Source: an uncultured Lachnospiraceae bacterium (GTDB lineage: Bacteria > Bacillota > Clostridia > Lachnospirales > Lachnospiraceae). From it: 64,000 bases of DNA. The position numbers and the translations under genes are program-made. The stretch covers positions 372,001 to 436,000 of the forward strand of contig CANQTF010000001.1 of the NCBI GenBank assembly GCA_947626745.1, read 5' to 3'. Under the pieces are notes generated by a model. That model was not told where the DNA came from and made no database searches. It worked only from the letters and a program-made list of their open reading frames with translations. Of the stretch, positions 17,049 through 25,804 are shown one piece after another (the stretch's first letter is position 1; each line of letters begins with the position of its first letter).

Positions 17049-18485
17049 CTAGAGGTCTGCGTGCTTCAGAAACGCCACATAGCCGCGCTTCGTCTCATAG
17101 AGATCCGCCTTGCTGGTAGCCTCCCACGGCGCATGCATATTGAGGACGGCCACGCCGCTGTCGATCACATTCATGCCATACAGCGCAAGGATATAGGCGA
17201 TCGTGCCGCCGCCGCCCAGATCTACCTTGCCCAGCTCCGCCGTCTGAAAGTTCACCTTCTCCTTGTCAAAGATAGCCCTGATGTGGCCGAGATATTCCGC
17301 ATTGGCATCGTTGGAGCCTGATTTGCCCCGCGATCCGGTAAACTTGTTGAATACCATGCCGCAGCCGAGATATGCCACATTCTTCTTGTCGAAGCTCGAC
17401 GCGTAGGTGGGATCGAACGCGCTGCTCACATCGGAGGAGAGCATGCAGGAATGCGCCAGACATCTGCGCACGTTCAGCTCGCTGTATTCCCCCGTCAGAT
17501 TCATGACTTCCGCCACCGCGTTCTCAAAAAATCTGGACTGCATACCGGTAGCGCCCACACTGCCGATCTCCTCCTTGTCAACCAAGATGCAGCAGGCGGT
17601 GCGATCCGTCTGGCCGATCTCCAGCATGGCCTTCAGAGAGGAGAAAGCGCACACTCTGTCGTCCTGCCCGTAAGCGAGGATCATGCTCCTGTCAAGACCC
17701 GCCTCCCGTGCCTTGCCGGCTGGAACGACCTCCAACTCCGCAGAGATGAAATCCTCTTCTTCCATGCCATAGGTGTTTTTCAGGATATCGAGGATCCCTT
17801 TTTTCACGGCGTCCTTATCCGCGCCCTGCTCGTCTTTGCCATCCGCGCTTTTGTTCCGTCCCGCCTTGTTGTCGATCACAAGCGGCTTATTGCCGACGAT
17901 GATGTCAAGCGCTTCCCCTTCGATCACCTTGTTGGCCTTCTTCTCCATCTGCTCCTGCGCGAGATGAATGAGCAGATCGGACACGAAAAATACCGGATCG
18001 TCCTCGTTCTCACCCACGTTGATCTCCACGGTAGTGCCGTCCTTCTTCACCGCCACACCGTGGATCGCCAGCGGGATCGTCACCCACTGGTATTTCTTGA
18101 CGCCGCCGTAATAGTGTGTGTCCAGATAGGCAAACCCGCCGTCCTCATAGAGCGGATTCTGCTTGATGTCCAGACGCGGCGAATCGACGTGCGCGCCTAA
18201 GATATTGATCCCTTCCGTCATTTTCTTCTTGCCGATCCGGAACATGACAATGGACTTGTTCATGCAGACGCTGTATACCTTGTCGCCCGTCTTTAACTTC
18301 GTCCCCGCCGCCGCGACCGCTTCAAGCTCCCGATATCCCGCCTGTTCGATCTTATTTACGATCTGATCGATGCACTCGCGCTCCGTCTTGCCGTTATCGA
18401 GAAAGTCCATATACTCTCTCGCGAAAGCATCTACCTCTTTCAACTGTTTTGCGCTGTAAGTTTCCCATGTGTTCTTGTGTTCCAT
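17049..18485 (-). CDS. M18-family aminopeptidase (aminopeptidase 1)
   Basis: The 478-residue protein is a two-zinc M18 metallopeptidase that removes N-terminal residues from peptides in the cytoplasm. The metal and catalytic residues are in place: Ala-His-Val-Asp-Ser-Pro-Arg, Gly-Gln-Asp-Asp-Arg, Asp-Lys-Glu-Glu-Ile-Gly-Ser, Ser-Ser-Asp-Val-Ser, and a final Met-His-Ala-Pro-Trp-Glu. It lies 44 bases after pheT and just before queA, probably in the same long transcript. Confidence 0.93.
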   Translation of the reverse strand: MEHKNTWETYSAKQLKEVDAFAREYMDFLDNGKTERECIDQIVNKIEQAGYRELEAVAAAGTKLKTGDKVYSVCMNKSIVMFRIGKKKMTEGINILGAHVDSPRLDIKQNPLYEDGGFAYLDTHYYGGVKKYQWVTIPLAIHGVAVKKDGTTVEINVGENEDDPVFFVSDLLIHLAQEQMEKKANKVIEGEALDIIVGNKPLVIDNKAGRNKSADGKDEQGADKDAVKKGILDILKNTYGMEEEDFISAELEVVPAGKAREAGLDRSMILAYGQDDRVCAFSSLKAMLEIGQTDRTACCILVDKEEIGSVGATGMQSRFFENAVAEVMNLTGEYSELNVRRCLAHSCMLSSDVSSAFDPTYASSFDKKNVAYLGCGMVFNKFTGSRGKSGSNDANAEYLGHIRAIFDKEKVNFQTAELGKVDLGGGGTIAYILALYGMNVIDSGVAVLNMHAPWEATSKADLYETKRGYVAFLKHADL

Positions 18486-18529
18486 AATCCCACCTGCTTT
18501 CTTATTTATTCTATATACTATATCACATA

Positions 18530-20950
18530 TCAGCTTCTGAGCTCGATCCCCATGCCTTCCAGTCCGTTCAGGATCTTGCGCATCGCGCCGGAGATGTCGG
18601 CCTCCTCCAGCGTTCTGTCCTTTGCGCGGAAAGTAATGGAATAAGCCACCGACTTATACCCCTCCCGGATCTGATCGCCCTCATAGATATCGAAAAGGCT
18701 GTAATCCTCCAGTATCTTGCCGCCGCGCTGCTCGATGACCGCCTCGATCTGTCCCACCATAATGTCCTTGGGAACGACCATGCTGATATCCCTGGAAACA
18801 GCCGGATATTTTGCGATCCCCTCATACTTGCGCTCAAATGTCGCATAGGGGAGCACCGACGGCATATCCAGAACCGCTACATAGGCCCTCGTCTTCATAT
18901 TGTAGTTGTCGCACACTTCGGGGTGTACTTCGCCCAGACAGCCGAGCAGCGTTCCCTCATAGATGATAGCCGCCTGTCTGCCGGGGTGCAGGTAATTCCT
19001 GCCGGCCTTGGGATCGTAGGTGATCTTCTTCTTCATGCCGATGCTGTCAAAGAACTCCTCCACGACGCCCTTCATCGTGAAGAAATCGCAGTTCCCGTAC
19101 ATGCCGAGCGTGAACTGCATCCTCTCGTCCGGCAGTTCAGTGAGCGGCAGCGCTTTCGGGATATAGACATTCCCGAGTTCATAGAGGCGCACTTCCTTAT
19201 TCCTTCTGTTGTAGTTGGTGGCAAGGCTCGTCAGCATACCGTTCAGGGGAAGCGTCCGCATAATGGAGAAATCCTCTCCCAGCGGATTGGCGATCGTGAT
19301 CGCCCGACGCGCCGGATCGTCCGCGTCAAGCAGCAGCTTATCAAACACCTTCGGGCTCTCGAAAGAGTAGCACATACCCTGAGAGAAGCCGCAGTATTCC
19401 GCGATGTCTCTGGCTTTCTGCTCGATCCGCAGCTTGAAGGGCAGCTTGCCCGCAGTCGCCTCGCCGCTCGGCAGCGTGGTCGGGATCTTGTCATAGCCGT
19501 AGAAGCGCGCCACTTCCTCCGCGATGTCGCACTGCCGCAGCAGATCCTGACGGAACGTCGGCATAGTCAGCGTATTGGCTGCCGGATCGTAATCGACCTC
19601 TATCATCTTAAAGATATCCAGCATTTCTGCTTTTGATACGTCCGTGCCGAGCAGCTTATTGTATCTGTCCGGCTCAAAGGGAAGCACCACCTTTTCTTTC
19701 ATATCGCCATGCACATCTGCCATACCGCTTACGACCTCGCCGCAGCCAAGCTCCTCGATCAGCTGGCACGCCCTGTTGATCGCTTCCTCCGCGTTATGGG
19801 GATCAAGCCCTTTTTCGAACTTGCCGGAGGCGTCCGTCCTGAGTCCGATCCTCTTGGCGGACTTGCGAATGTTCGCACCGTTGAAGGTCGCGGCCTCGAA
19901 GAGCACCGTCTTCACGTCGTCAGTGATCATCGAATTTTCGCCGCCCATGATGCCCGCGATACCGACTTCCTTCTCCGCGTCGCAGATCATCAGCACATCG
20001 GCATCCAGCTTCCTGTCCTGCCCGTCCAGTGTGCGGAACACATCGCCGTCCTTGGCGCGGCGCACGATGATCTTATGTCCCGCGATGGTGTCGAGATCGA
20101 AAGCGTGCATCGGCTGCCCGTACTCCTCCATCACATAGTTGGTGATATCCACCAGATTATTGATAGGACGTATGCCGCTGGCGGCCAGACGCCGCTGCAT
20201 CCACTTCGGTGACGGCCCGATCTTGATATTTGTGCATACCCTTGCGCAGTACCGGGGGCACAGCTCCTTGTCCTGCACCTCCACAGAGATATAATCCTCC
20301 ACCTTCTCCCCGTTCTCTTTCACTTCCACCTTCGGCGGACAGAACGGTTTGCGGAAGGTTGCCGCCGCCTCCCTGGCGATGCCGATCACACTGTAGCAGT
20401 CCACACGATTGGAGGTCACCTCGTACTCAAATACCGTGTCGCGCATGCCAAGCGCCTCTATGGCGTCCGAACCGATCTCCACGTCCTCTTTGAACACATA
20501 GATCCCCATCTCCGGCGCTTCCGGATACATATTTCTGTCGGAACCGAGTTCCTCGATGGAACACATCATGCCGTTTGACTCTACGCCGCGCAGCTTGCCC
20601 GCCTTGATGGCGATGCCGTCCTCCGGCAGCGGCCCGCCGTCATGGCCTCCCGCCACCTTGCCGCCGTCTAAGACGACGGGGACTTTATCTCCCTCTTTTA
20701 CGTTGGGCGCGCCAGTCACGATCTGAATGACTTCGGAGCCGATATTGACCTGACAGACGATCAGCTTATCCGCGTCCGGGTGTTTTTCAATCTTCTCGAT
20801 CTGCCCGACCACGATCTTCTCCAAATTTTTGTCCAGTCTGCGGTATCCCTCCACCTTCGTGCCGGACAGCGTCATCGCGTCCATATATTCCTGATCCGTG
20901 CATTTAAGATCCGGCACGTATGCTTTGATCCATGATAATGCTGTATTCAT
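18530..20950 (-). CDS. pheT: Phenylalanyl-tRNA synthetase beta subunit
   Basis: The 806-residue protein is full length. It begins with the tRNA-binding fold (Lys-His-Pro-Asp-Ala-Asp-Lys-Leu around residue 57), followed by the B3/B4 editing region, the B5 domain, the catalytic-like core and a C-terminal FDX-ACB domain. Together with PheS it forms the alpha2-beta2 enzyme that charges tRNA-Phe. It begins 19 bases after pheS and is controlled by the T-box upstream of that gene. Confidence 0.97.
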   Translation of the reverse strand: MNTALSWIKAYVPDLKCTDQEYMDAMTLSGTKVEGYRRLDKNLEKIVVGQIEKIEKHPDADKLIVCQVNIGSEVIQIVTGAPNVKEGDKVPVVLDGGKVAGGHDGGPLPEDGIAIKAGKLRGVESNGMMCSIEELGSDRNMYPEAPEMGIYVFKEDVEIGSDAIEALGMRDTVFEYEVTSNRVDCYSVIGIAREAAATFRKPFCPPKVEVKENGEKVEDYISVEVQDKELCPRYCARVCTNIKIGPSPKWMQRRLAASGIRPINNLVDITNYVMEEYGQPMHAFDLDTIAGHKIIVRRAKDGDVFRTLDGQDRKLDADVLMICDAEKEVGIAGIMGGENSMITDDVKTVLFEAATFNGANIRKSAKRIGLRTDASGKFEKGLDPHNAEEAINRACQLIEELGCGEVVSGMADVHGDMKEKVVLPFEPDRYNKLLGTDVSKAEMLDIFKMIEVDYDPAANTLTMPTFRQDLLRQCDIAEEVARFYGYDKIPTTLPSGEATAGKLPFKLRIEQKARDIAEYCGFSQGMCYSFESPKVFDKLLLDADDPARRAITIANPLGEDFSIMRTLPLNGMLTSLATNYNRRNKEVRLYELGNVYIPKALPLTELPDERMQFTLGMYGNCDFFTMKGVVEEFFDSIGMKKKITYDPKAGRNYLHPGRQAAIIYEGTLLGCLGEVHPEVCDNYNMKTRAYVAVLDMPSVLPYATFERKYEGIAKYPAVSRDISMVVPKDIMVGQIEAVIEQRGGKILEDYSLFDIYEGDQIREGYKSVAYSITFRAKDRTLEEADISGAMRKILNGLEGMGIELRS

Positions 20951-20969
20951 AACTCTCTCCTTTCCCCGC

Positions 20970-21989
20970 TCAGAACTGTTTTAAGAAACGGATATCGTTC
21001 TCGTACAACAGTCTCATATCGTCGATCTCGTATTTTAACAGCGCGATGCGCTCCAGGCCGACGCCGAAGGCAAACCCGGTGTACTGTTCGGGATCGATAC
21101 CGCTCATCTCCAGCACATGCGGGTGTACCATGCCGCAGCCCAATATCTCGATCCAGCCCTCGCCCTTGCAGAAACGGCAGCCCGTGCCGCCGCACTTGAA
21201 GCAGGTCACGTCCATCTCCGCGCTGGGTTCCGTGAACGGGAAATGATGCGGCCTGAACTTGACCTTCGTGTCCTCCCCGAACAGTTCCTTCGCAAACTGC
21301 GCCAGCGTCCCTTTCAGATCCGCAAACGTGATATTCCTGTCGATGACAAGACCCTCGATCTGGTGGAAGGAGGGGGAGTGCGTCGCGTCCACCTCGTCGG
21401 AGCGGAACACTCTGCCCGGCGCGATCATGCGGATCGGCAGCTTCCCTTTCTCCATCTCATGTACCTGCGTGGAGGAGGTCTGTGTCCTGAGCAGAATGTC
21501 CCCCGAGATATAGAAGGTGTCCTGCTCGTCCTTCGCCGGGTGATCCGCCGGAATGTTCAGCGCCTCAAAATTGTAATAGTCCCGCTCCACCTCAGGCCCC
21601 TCCACAACCTCGTAGCCCATGCCGATGAAGATCCGCTCCACCTCTTCCAGCGCGATCGTGTTGGGGTGGCGGTGCCCGACATTATTCTTCTTCGCCGGAA
21701 GCGTCACATCGATGACTTCCTTCTTTAACTTTGCCTCCCTGACGCTCCGCTCCATCTTCTTCACGGAGGTCTCCAGCACCCGCTCGATCTCCGCGCGCGT
21801 CTCGTTGACCAGCTGTCCGAATTTCGGTCTGTCCTCCGGTGCGATGTCCTTCATACCCTTCATCACGGCCGTCAGTTCGCCCTTCTTTCCCAGGAAGTTC
21901 ACCCGCACTTCGTTCAGTTTTTCCAGCGCATCGCTCGCCTCGATCTGCTTAAGCGCCTCCGCCTTGATCTGTTCCAGTCTTTCCTTCAT
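20970..21989 (-). CDS. pheS: Phenylalanyl-tRNA synthetase alpha subunit
   Basis: The 339-residue protein has an N-terminal coiled coil that binds tRNA-Phe and a class II catalytic domain: motif 2 around Arg-Val-Phe-Arg-Ser-Asp-Glu, Ser-Phe-His-Gln-Ile-Glu-Gly, and motif 3 Gly-Val-Gly-Leu-Glu-Arg near the end. AAAGGAG lies before the ATG. Its leader carries a T-box and, between the T-box terminator and the gene, a dispersed repeat. Confidence 0.97.
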   Translation of the reverse strand: MKERLEQIKAEALKQIEASDALEKLNEVRVNFLGKKGELTAVMKGMKDIAPEDRPKFGQLVNETRAEIERVLETSVKKMERSVREAKLKKEVIDVTLPAKKNNVGHRHPNTIALEEVERIFIGMGYEVVEGPEVERDYYNFEALNIPADHPAKDEQDTFYISGDILLRTQTSSTQVHEMEKGKLPIRMIAPGRVFRSDEVDATHSPSFHQIEGLVIDRNITFADLKGTLAQFAKELFGEDTKVKFRPHHFPFTEPSAEMDVTCFKCGGTGCRFCKGEGWIEILGCGMVHPHVLEMSGIDPEQYTGFAFGVGLERIALLKYEIDDMRLLYENDIRFLKQF

Positions 21990-22025
21990 GGCTAACTCCT
22001 TTTCTGCTTTCTCTCATTGCTCGTT

Positions 22026-22137
22026 GGCTCATTGCTCGCGTAACGAGATGAAATATGCCCTGCGCATTTCATCCGTTATCGCGGCATTCGCCAAATTGGT
22101 AAGCAATCTTTCCAGCTTGGCTCATTGCTCGCGTAAA
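22026..22137 (-). repeat. Dispersed terminator-associated element, copy A
   Basis: Read on the minus strand it starts TTTACGCGAGCAATGAGCC, contains ATTTGGCGAATG, and ends in TTTCATCTCG; this matches copy B at 39162-39248 in order and orientation relative to the downstream gene. A second partial start (TTACGCGAGCAATGAGCC) follows directly at 22043-22026. It begins inside the T-run of the T-box terminator and fills most of the pheS untranslated leader. Confidence 0.7.
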
Positions 22138-22427
22138 AAATCCCATGTGCCAAAAGACACATGGGACGAATTCTATCCGCGGTACCACCCAATTTCCCGG
22201 CCGATGAGCCGGACTCTCCTTGCGGCGTAACGTGCCTGCACGTCTCGGAATACTATGTCTCACCCTGTCTTTGAAAAAAACAGGCCGAGACCTTCCTCCA
22301 AGCGGCTCCGGCGGGAAATTCAAGACACGTTCTGAACCTGAGGAAGCTTTCAGCCGACGGTTTCCTCTCTCTGACGGAAAAACGTGCTCTACTGACACCT
22401 TCACAGCCTTTCGCGATTTCCAAATCT
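22135..22427 (-). promoter_or_regulatory. Phe-specific T-box riboswitch of pheST
   Basis: The minus strand carries the T-box sequence TGGGTGGTACCGCG (22192-22179), which pairs with the uncharged tRNA acceptor end. It is followed by the terminator hairpin CCCATGTG/CACATGGG plus TTTTTT (22166-22135). In stem I, the arms GCACGTT and AACGTGT enclose GGTTCAG, with TTC at 22336-22334 as the specifier codon for phenylalanine. An AGTA bulge sequence precedes. Uncharged tRNA-Phe should stabilise the antiterminator and allow pheST expression. Confidence 0.92.
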
Positions 22428-22433
22428 ATTGCC

Positions 22434-22462
22434 ATTTTAGTGACTTTTGCGCGACTTGTCAA
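22434..22462 (-). promoter_or_regulatory. pheST promoter
   Basis: TTGACA (22462-22457) and TAAAAT (22439-22434) are 17 bases apart on the minus strand, overlapping the 3' end of the YihY-type gene. Transcription should start near 22427, just ahead of the T-box stem I. Confidence 0.75.
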
Positions 22463-23324
22463 GCCACCCGAACAGAAATTTATACACCGGGCCGAAATAG
22501 CGGTTGATATGCGCGCCGATCAGCAGGATATACATAAGCAGATAGAACCAGAACATCAGGATCACCACCGTGGTCAGACCCCCGTAAGTGCCGAATCCGT
22601 TATAGTTATCCACATAGACGGAGAACACGTAGGAAGCTGCGCCCCACAGCGCCGCCGCAAAGGCCGCCCCGGGGAGCTGCTTCTTGAACCGCATCTTGCC
22701 GCTGGGTATATAGGCGTATATCATGGCAAAGATAAGCGTCAGCACGATCCACGACAACAGGAAGCGGAAGTGCATGACAAACTGCATCAGGATATGTAAG
22801 GGCGGGATATCCGCCAGCACCAGATCCACGATGACGTTGCCGAAGACCATGACGAACAGCGCAAGGATCATCGCCGCCAGCATGATCACCGTGTAGAAAC
22901 AGGCGATAAGCCGAATGACAAAGTAATTGCGCCGCTCCTCGAAATCGTTCACCTCATTCAGCCCGTAGATCAGCGCCACCATCGCCTTGGACGCCGACCA
23001 TACCGTCACGATCGCGAATACCGTGATCGTACCTGCCGAGCGGGCATACACATCGGATACCACGCTGACCACAAGTCCGTTCATCGCGTCCGGCGTAAAC
23101 CGGGTGATCGCGCTGATCAGATTGGCCTCAGTCAGCGCCGTGTGCGGCAGGATCGCGCACAGAGCCATCAGCAGCGGGATCATGGACAGAAAGAGGAAGA
23201 AAGCCGTGCTCGCCGCAAAGGCCGAGATGTTCTTCTTCGTCATCTGCCAGCTGAAATCCCGAAATATATAAAAAAGTCTGTAAAGCATTTTCATAAGTCC
23301 ACCCGATACCGATCCGTTTATCAT
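22437..23324 (-). CDS. YihY/UPF0761-family integral membrane protein
   Basis: The 295-residue protein has about six membrane segments and the conserved features of the YihY (once called RNase BN) family: Ser-Ala-Phe-Ala-Ala-Ser-Thr-Ala-Phe-Phe near residue 33, Tyr-Gly-Leu-Asn, and Tyr-Gly-Gly-Leu-Thr-Thr-Val near 250. It is not a ribonuclease, and its transport role is undefined. The start at 23324 overlaps the upstream stop as ATGA; an ATG at 23294 has GGTGG 4 bases before it and is an alternative. It is co-transcribed with the SpoIID-like gene. Confidence 0.88.
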   Translation of the reverse strand: MINGSVSGGLMKMLYRLFYIFRDFSWQMTKKNISAFAASTAFFLFLSMIPLLMALCAILPHTALTEANLISAITRFTPDAMNGLVVSVVSDVYARSAGTITVFAIVTVWSASKAMVALIYGLNEVNDFEERRNYFVIRLIACFYTVIMLAAMILALFVMVFGNVIVDLVLADIPPLHILMQFVMHFRFLLSWIVLTLIFAMIYAYIPSGKMRFKKQLPGAAFAAALWGAASYVFSVYVDNYNGFGTYGGLTTVVILMFWFYLLMYILLIGAHINRYFGPVYKFLFGWLDKSRKSH

Positions 23325-25453
23325 TCATCCAGCGCAGCGATATACGTAAGTTCGCAGTCCTCGAAGAAAAAATGCAGTATCTCCTCGTAAGACGCGGCTT
23401 TTGCGCCGAGCGCTTTCGCACCGTTCTGCGACATTCCGTTGCCGTGCCCGTAACCGCCCCCGATCAACGTATATCCTACCATACTCTTTTCGCTTTTACC
23501 AGCTTTCATCACAAAAAATCCGCTGGGCACGAGCGTCTTTGGCGTCACGGTGCTGCCGTCCTGCCGCACCGCCCCGCTTGCGCCGTCGCACAGCACATAG
23601 CGGATATTGTACTCTCCGACGATCTTGTATGTGCCTGTCGTTGTCTCGATCACCAGCTCGGCCGCAACGCCGCCCGGCCCTCTCTCCGCGACGCTGATAT
23701 CGTTCAGCTTCCCCAAGTTTTCAACTGGCTCCGACACATAGTAGCCGCCCTCTGCCTCAGTCAGAACGGAGGCCGGACTCGCGTCGTACCGCTGCCTGAT
23801 GCGGGCCGCCATTTCGTCCCTGTCGATCGTATCGACCGTGTAAGTCCAGCGATACCAAGGCTCCTCCCATTCCGGATCGCTGTCGTCAACTGAGGTGATA
23901 AAACTGCGGAACGTGTCCTCGTCCTTAAGCTCCTCCGGTGTCCTGCCCCCTCTGCCGCATGATGTGGAATAGTAATAGATATCAGCCGTCTGTCCCCCGT
24001 CTGTCAGGAGTATGCCGTCCGTTTCCTTGACGGCCGTGGTAGCTGCCGCATTCTCACCGATATTGTGATACACCTGATATGACGTGGTGTCGTCCAGATG
24101 TGCGCCAAGCTCCGGAAGACCCGCATGCAGGATATACCGGTAGGCGTACGTCCTCGCGCACACCGCCTGCGCCTTGAGCGCCTCCGCCGGATAAGAGGCC
24201 GGCATCTCGCTCGGCACTACCGCATACAGATATTCCTCCAGCGGCAGTTCATTGATCAGGGTCATGCCGTCCTCGTCCCGGCAGCACTCTATCGTTCCCC
24301 GATAGGCATCGTCCTCCTTCTGCAGCCCCTGTGCGGATACCGTGATCCTGTCTGTCAGCGCCGCACACCGATAGCTTCTGCGCTCCCCGACCTTCAGGTC
24401 GCCGGCCTCGATCCGCACCGTCTCGCCGTCCACCACAAGCTCCACCGCCTCATGATAATTTCCGCCCGTCTCCGTATTCTTCAGAAGCACCCTGATCCTG
24501 TCGGCGTCTTCACGCTCCGATACAAGACAGGCGCAGATCCTGCCGCCGTCGATGACATAGTCGGTATCCGCACAGCCGAGCCTGAGATCCGTCTGCTCCA
24601 AGGTTTCAAGACTGCCGTACAGCTTATAGACTTCCATGTCCTCGCCGATAGGATAGACGCCGCAGCCCTCGATCTCCAGCTCCTCGTCCGAAAACCACAG
24701 TAGTTTTCCGTGTACCTTTTGATCTTTCTGCTCCGCTGTGACCGCCCTGCCGCCCCGAAACGTCAGGTCGGCGACGCTCTCGCGCGCAATCGTCCTGTCC
24801 GCCGCCGCGGTAAACGCGACCCCGCGGTAGAAGCATTCCAGTTCACCGTCCGCCGCCTCTGTCACCCAAACGTTCGGCAGCGTGTACGCCGCGTCCGGTT
24901 CGTCCACCACCGTCAGCAGATCCTTGTCATGCACGAAGACCTTAAGCCTGTGAAGCGCCTTGTCGCCGAACGCCGAGGACCGGCAGCGATATACCGCCGC
25001 GCTCCCGCCGTTCTGGGTGTATGCCTCCCCGCTCTCTGCATCTACTTTCAGCAGAAAGATATCCGTCTCCCAAACGGAGGATCCGTTATCCAGATAGGCG
25101 AGCATGATCCGATACGCCTGATACCAGTCCTCTTTCGGCATCGGAGAGTCCTTGGCAAAGCGCCGTCCGTAATCCGGAAGCTGCATAGCGTCGTCCGCTA
25201 TCGTCCCGCACAGCTCTTCATACTGTCCATATGTAAGATACGCTCCCTCGCCCGCGCTCCTCACGGCTTCGGGTACGGACACGCCGAGCGCCTCCAGGAG
25301 GATCGTCACGTCGGCGCAGGTGATCTTTTCCCCCGCCGGCGGTTCCTGCTCTCTCTCCCTTCTTCCGAGCCACACACACAGCAGAAACAGCAGCCCGAAA
25401 AAGATCAGCGCCAGTTTTGTGAGTATTCCCGCATCATATTTCATTCTGTCCAT
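23321..25453 (-). CDS. SpoIID/LytB-domain protein, membrane-anchored
   Basis: The 710-residue product has one N-terminal membrane helix (~12-29) and is otherwise outside. Residues ~390-690 match SpoIID/LytB: Val-Pro-Ser-Glu-Met-Pro-Ala-Ser-Tyr-Pro with Leu-Lys-Ala-Gln-Ala-Val, then Gly-Gly-Gly-Tyr-Gly-His-Gly-Asn-Gly-Met-Ser-Gln-Asn-Gly-Ala. SpoIID is a lytic transglycosylase that cuts wall glycan lacking stem peptides during engulfment. The ~350 residues before the domain are of unknown fold and make this protein about twice the length of SpoIID. It may therefore act in vegetative wall turnover. Confidence 0.85.
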   Translation of the reverse strand: MDRMKYDAGILTKLALIFFGLLFLLCVWLGRREREQEPPAGEKITCADVTILLEALGVSVPEAVRSAGEGAYLTYGQYEELCGTIADDAMQLPDYGRRFAKDSPMPKEDWYQAYRIMLAYLDNGSSVWETDIFLLKVDAESGEAYTQNGGSAAVYRCRSSAFGDKALHRLKVFVHDKDLLTVVDEPDAAYTLPNVWVTEAADGELECFYRGVAFTAAADRTIARESVADLTFRGGRAVTAEQKDQKVHGKLLWFSDEELEIEGCGVYPIGEDMEVYKLYGSLETLEQTDLRLGCADTDYVIDGGRICACLVSEREDADRIRVLLKNTETGGNYHEAVELVVDGETVRIEAGDLKVGERRSYRCAALTDRITVSAQGLQKEDDAYRGTIECCRDEDGMTLINELPLEEYLYAVVPSEMPASYPAEALKAQAVCARTYAYRYILHAGLPELGAHLDDTTSYQVYHNIGENAAATTAVKETDGILLTDGGQTADIYYYSTSCGRGGRTPEELKDEDTFRSFITSVDDSDPEWEEPWYRWTYTVDTIDRDEMAARIRQRYDASPASVLTEAEGGYYVSEPVENLGKLNDISVAERGPGGVAAELVIETTTGTYKIVGEYNIRYVLCDGASGAVRQDGSTVTPKTLVPSGFFVMKAGKSEKSMVGYTLIGGGYGHGNGMSQNGAKALGAKAASYEEILHFFFEDCELTYIAALDE

Positions 25454-25510
25454 GATCCTTACCGCAAATATCGACCGTCATCTCAGGTATCTCCGTCACA
25501 ACCTCACAAC

Positions 25511-25539
25511 AAAAGCAGCCGCGTGGAACGACTGCTTTT
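25511..25539 (-). terminator. Terminator of the 6S-like RNA
   Basis: AAAAGCAG and CTGCTTTT form an 8-bp stem with a 13-base loop; the minus strand continues TTTTGTTGTG. It lies 16 bases after the closing helix of the RNA. Confidence 0.65.
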
Positions 25540-25554
25540 TGTCTTTCGTATTAC

Positions 25555-25740
25555 ACCCGAAATGCCGGATCTTGTATTTTGACTCCTAGCTAAGCTAGGT
25601 GGGTAACCGCAACCGCACTTTTGTCTTCCCCTGCGCAAGACCCTCGGGCCGGAGGCCTGACATCCATACGGCAATGTAGGAATCCCGTTTAAAGTATCTG
25701 TAGGTTCAAAATTACAAGACTTTATCGCACATTTCAGGCT
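25555..25740 (-). ncRNA. ssrS: Structured small RNA, probable 6S RNA
   Basis: A transcript starting near 25740 can close on itself: CCTGAAATG pairs with CATTTCGGG, then TCTTGTAATTTTGA pairs with TCAAAATACAAGA (one bulged A). This gives a ~186-nt rod with a large internal loop, which is the layout of 6S RNA. A small hairpin (CCTAGC-TAA-GCTAGG, 25585-25599) sits on the 3' side of the loop, as in Firmicutes 6S RNA. It has its own strong promoter and a terminator. No open frame fits. The 6S assignment rests on size and fold, not on a match I could run. Confidence 0.65.
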
Positions 25741-25746
25741 AATTCT

Positions 25747-25775
25747 ATTATATCCGAGACGCCGGCATATTACAA
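25747..25775 (-). promoter_or_regulatory. Promoter of the 6S-like RNA
   Basis: TTGTAA (25775-25770) and a perfect TATAAT (25752-25747) are 17 bases apart on the minus strand, in the gap after the GGDEF gene. Confidence 0.75.
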
Positions 25776-25804
25776 CCGCATTTTGCAAATTATATCGCCG
25801 GGGC

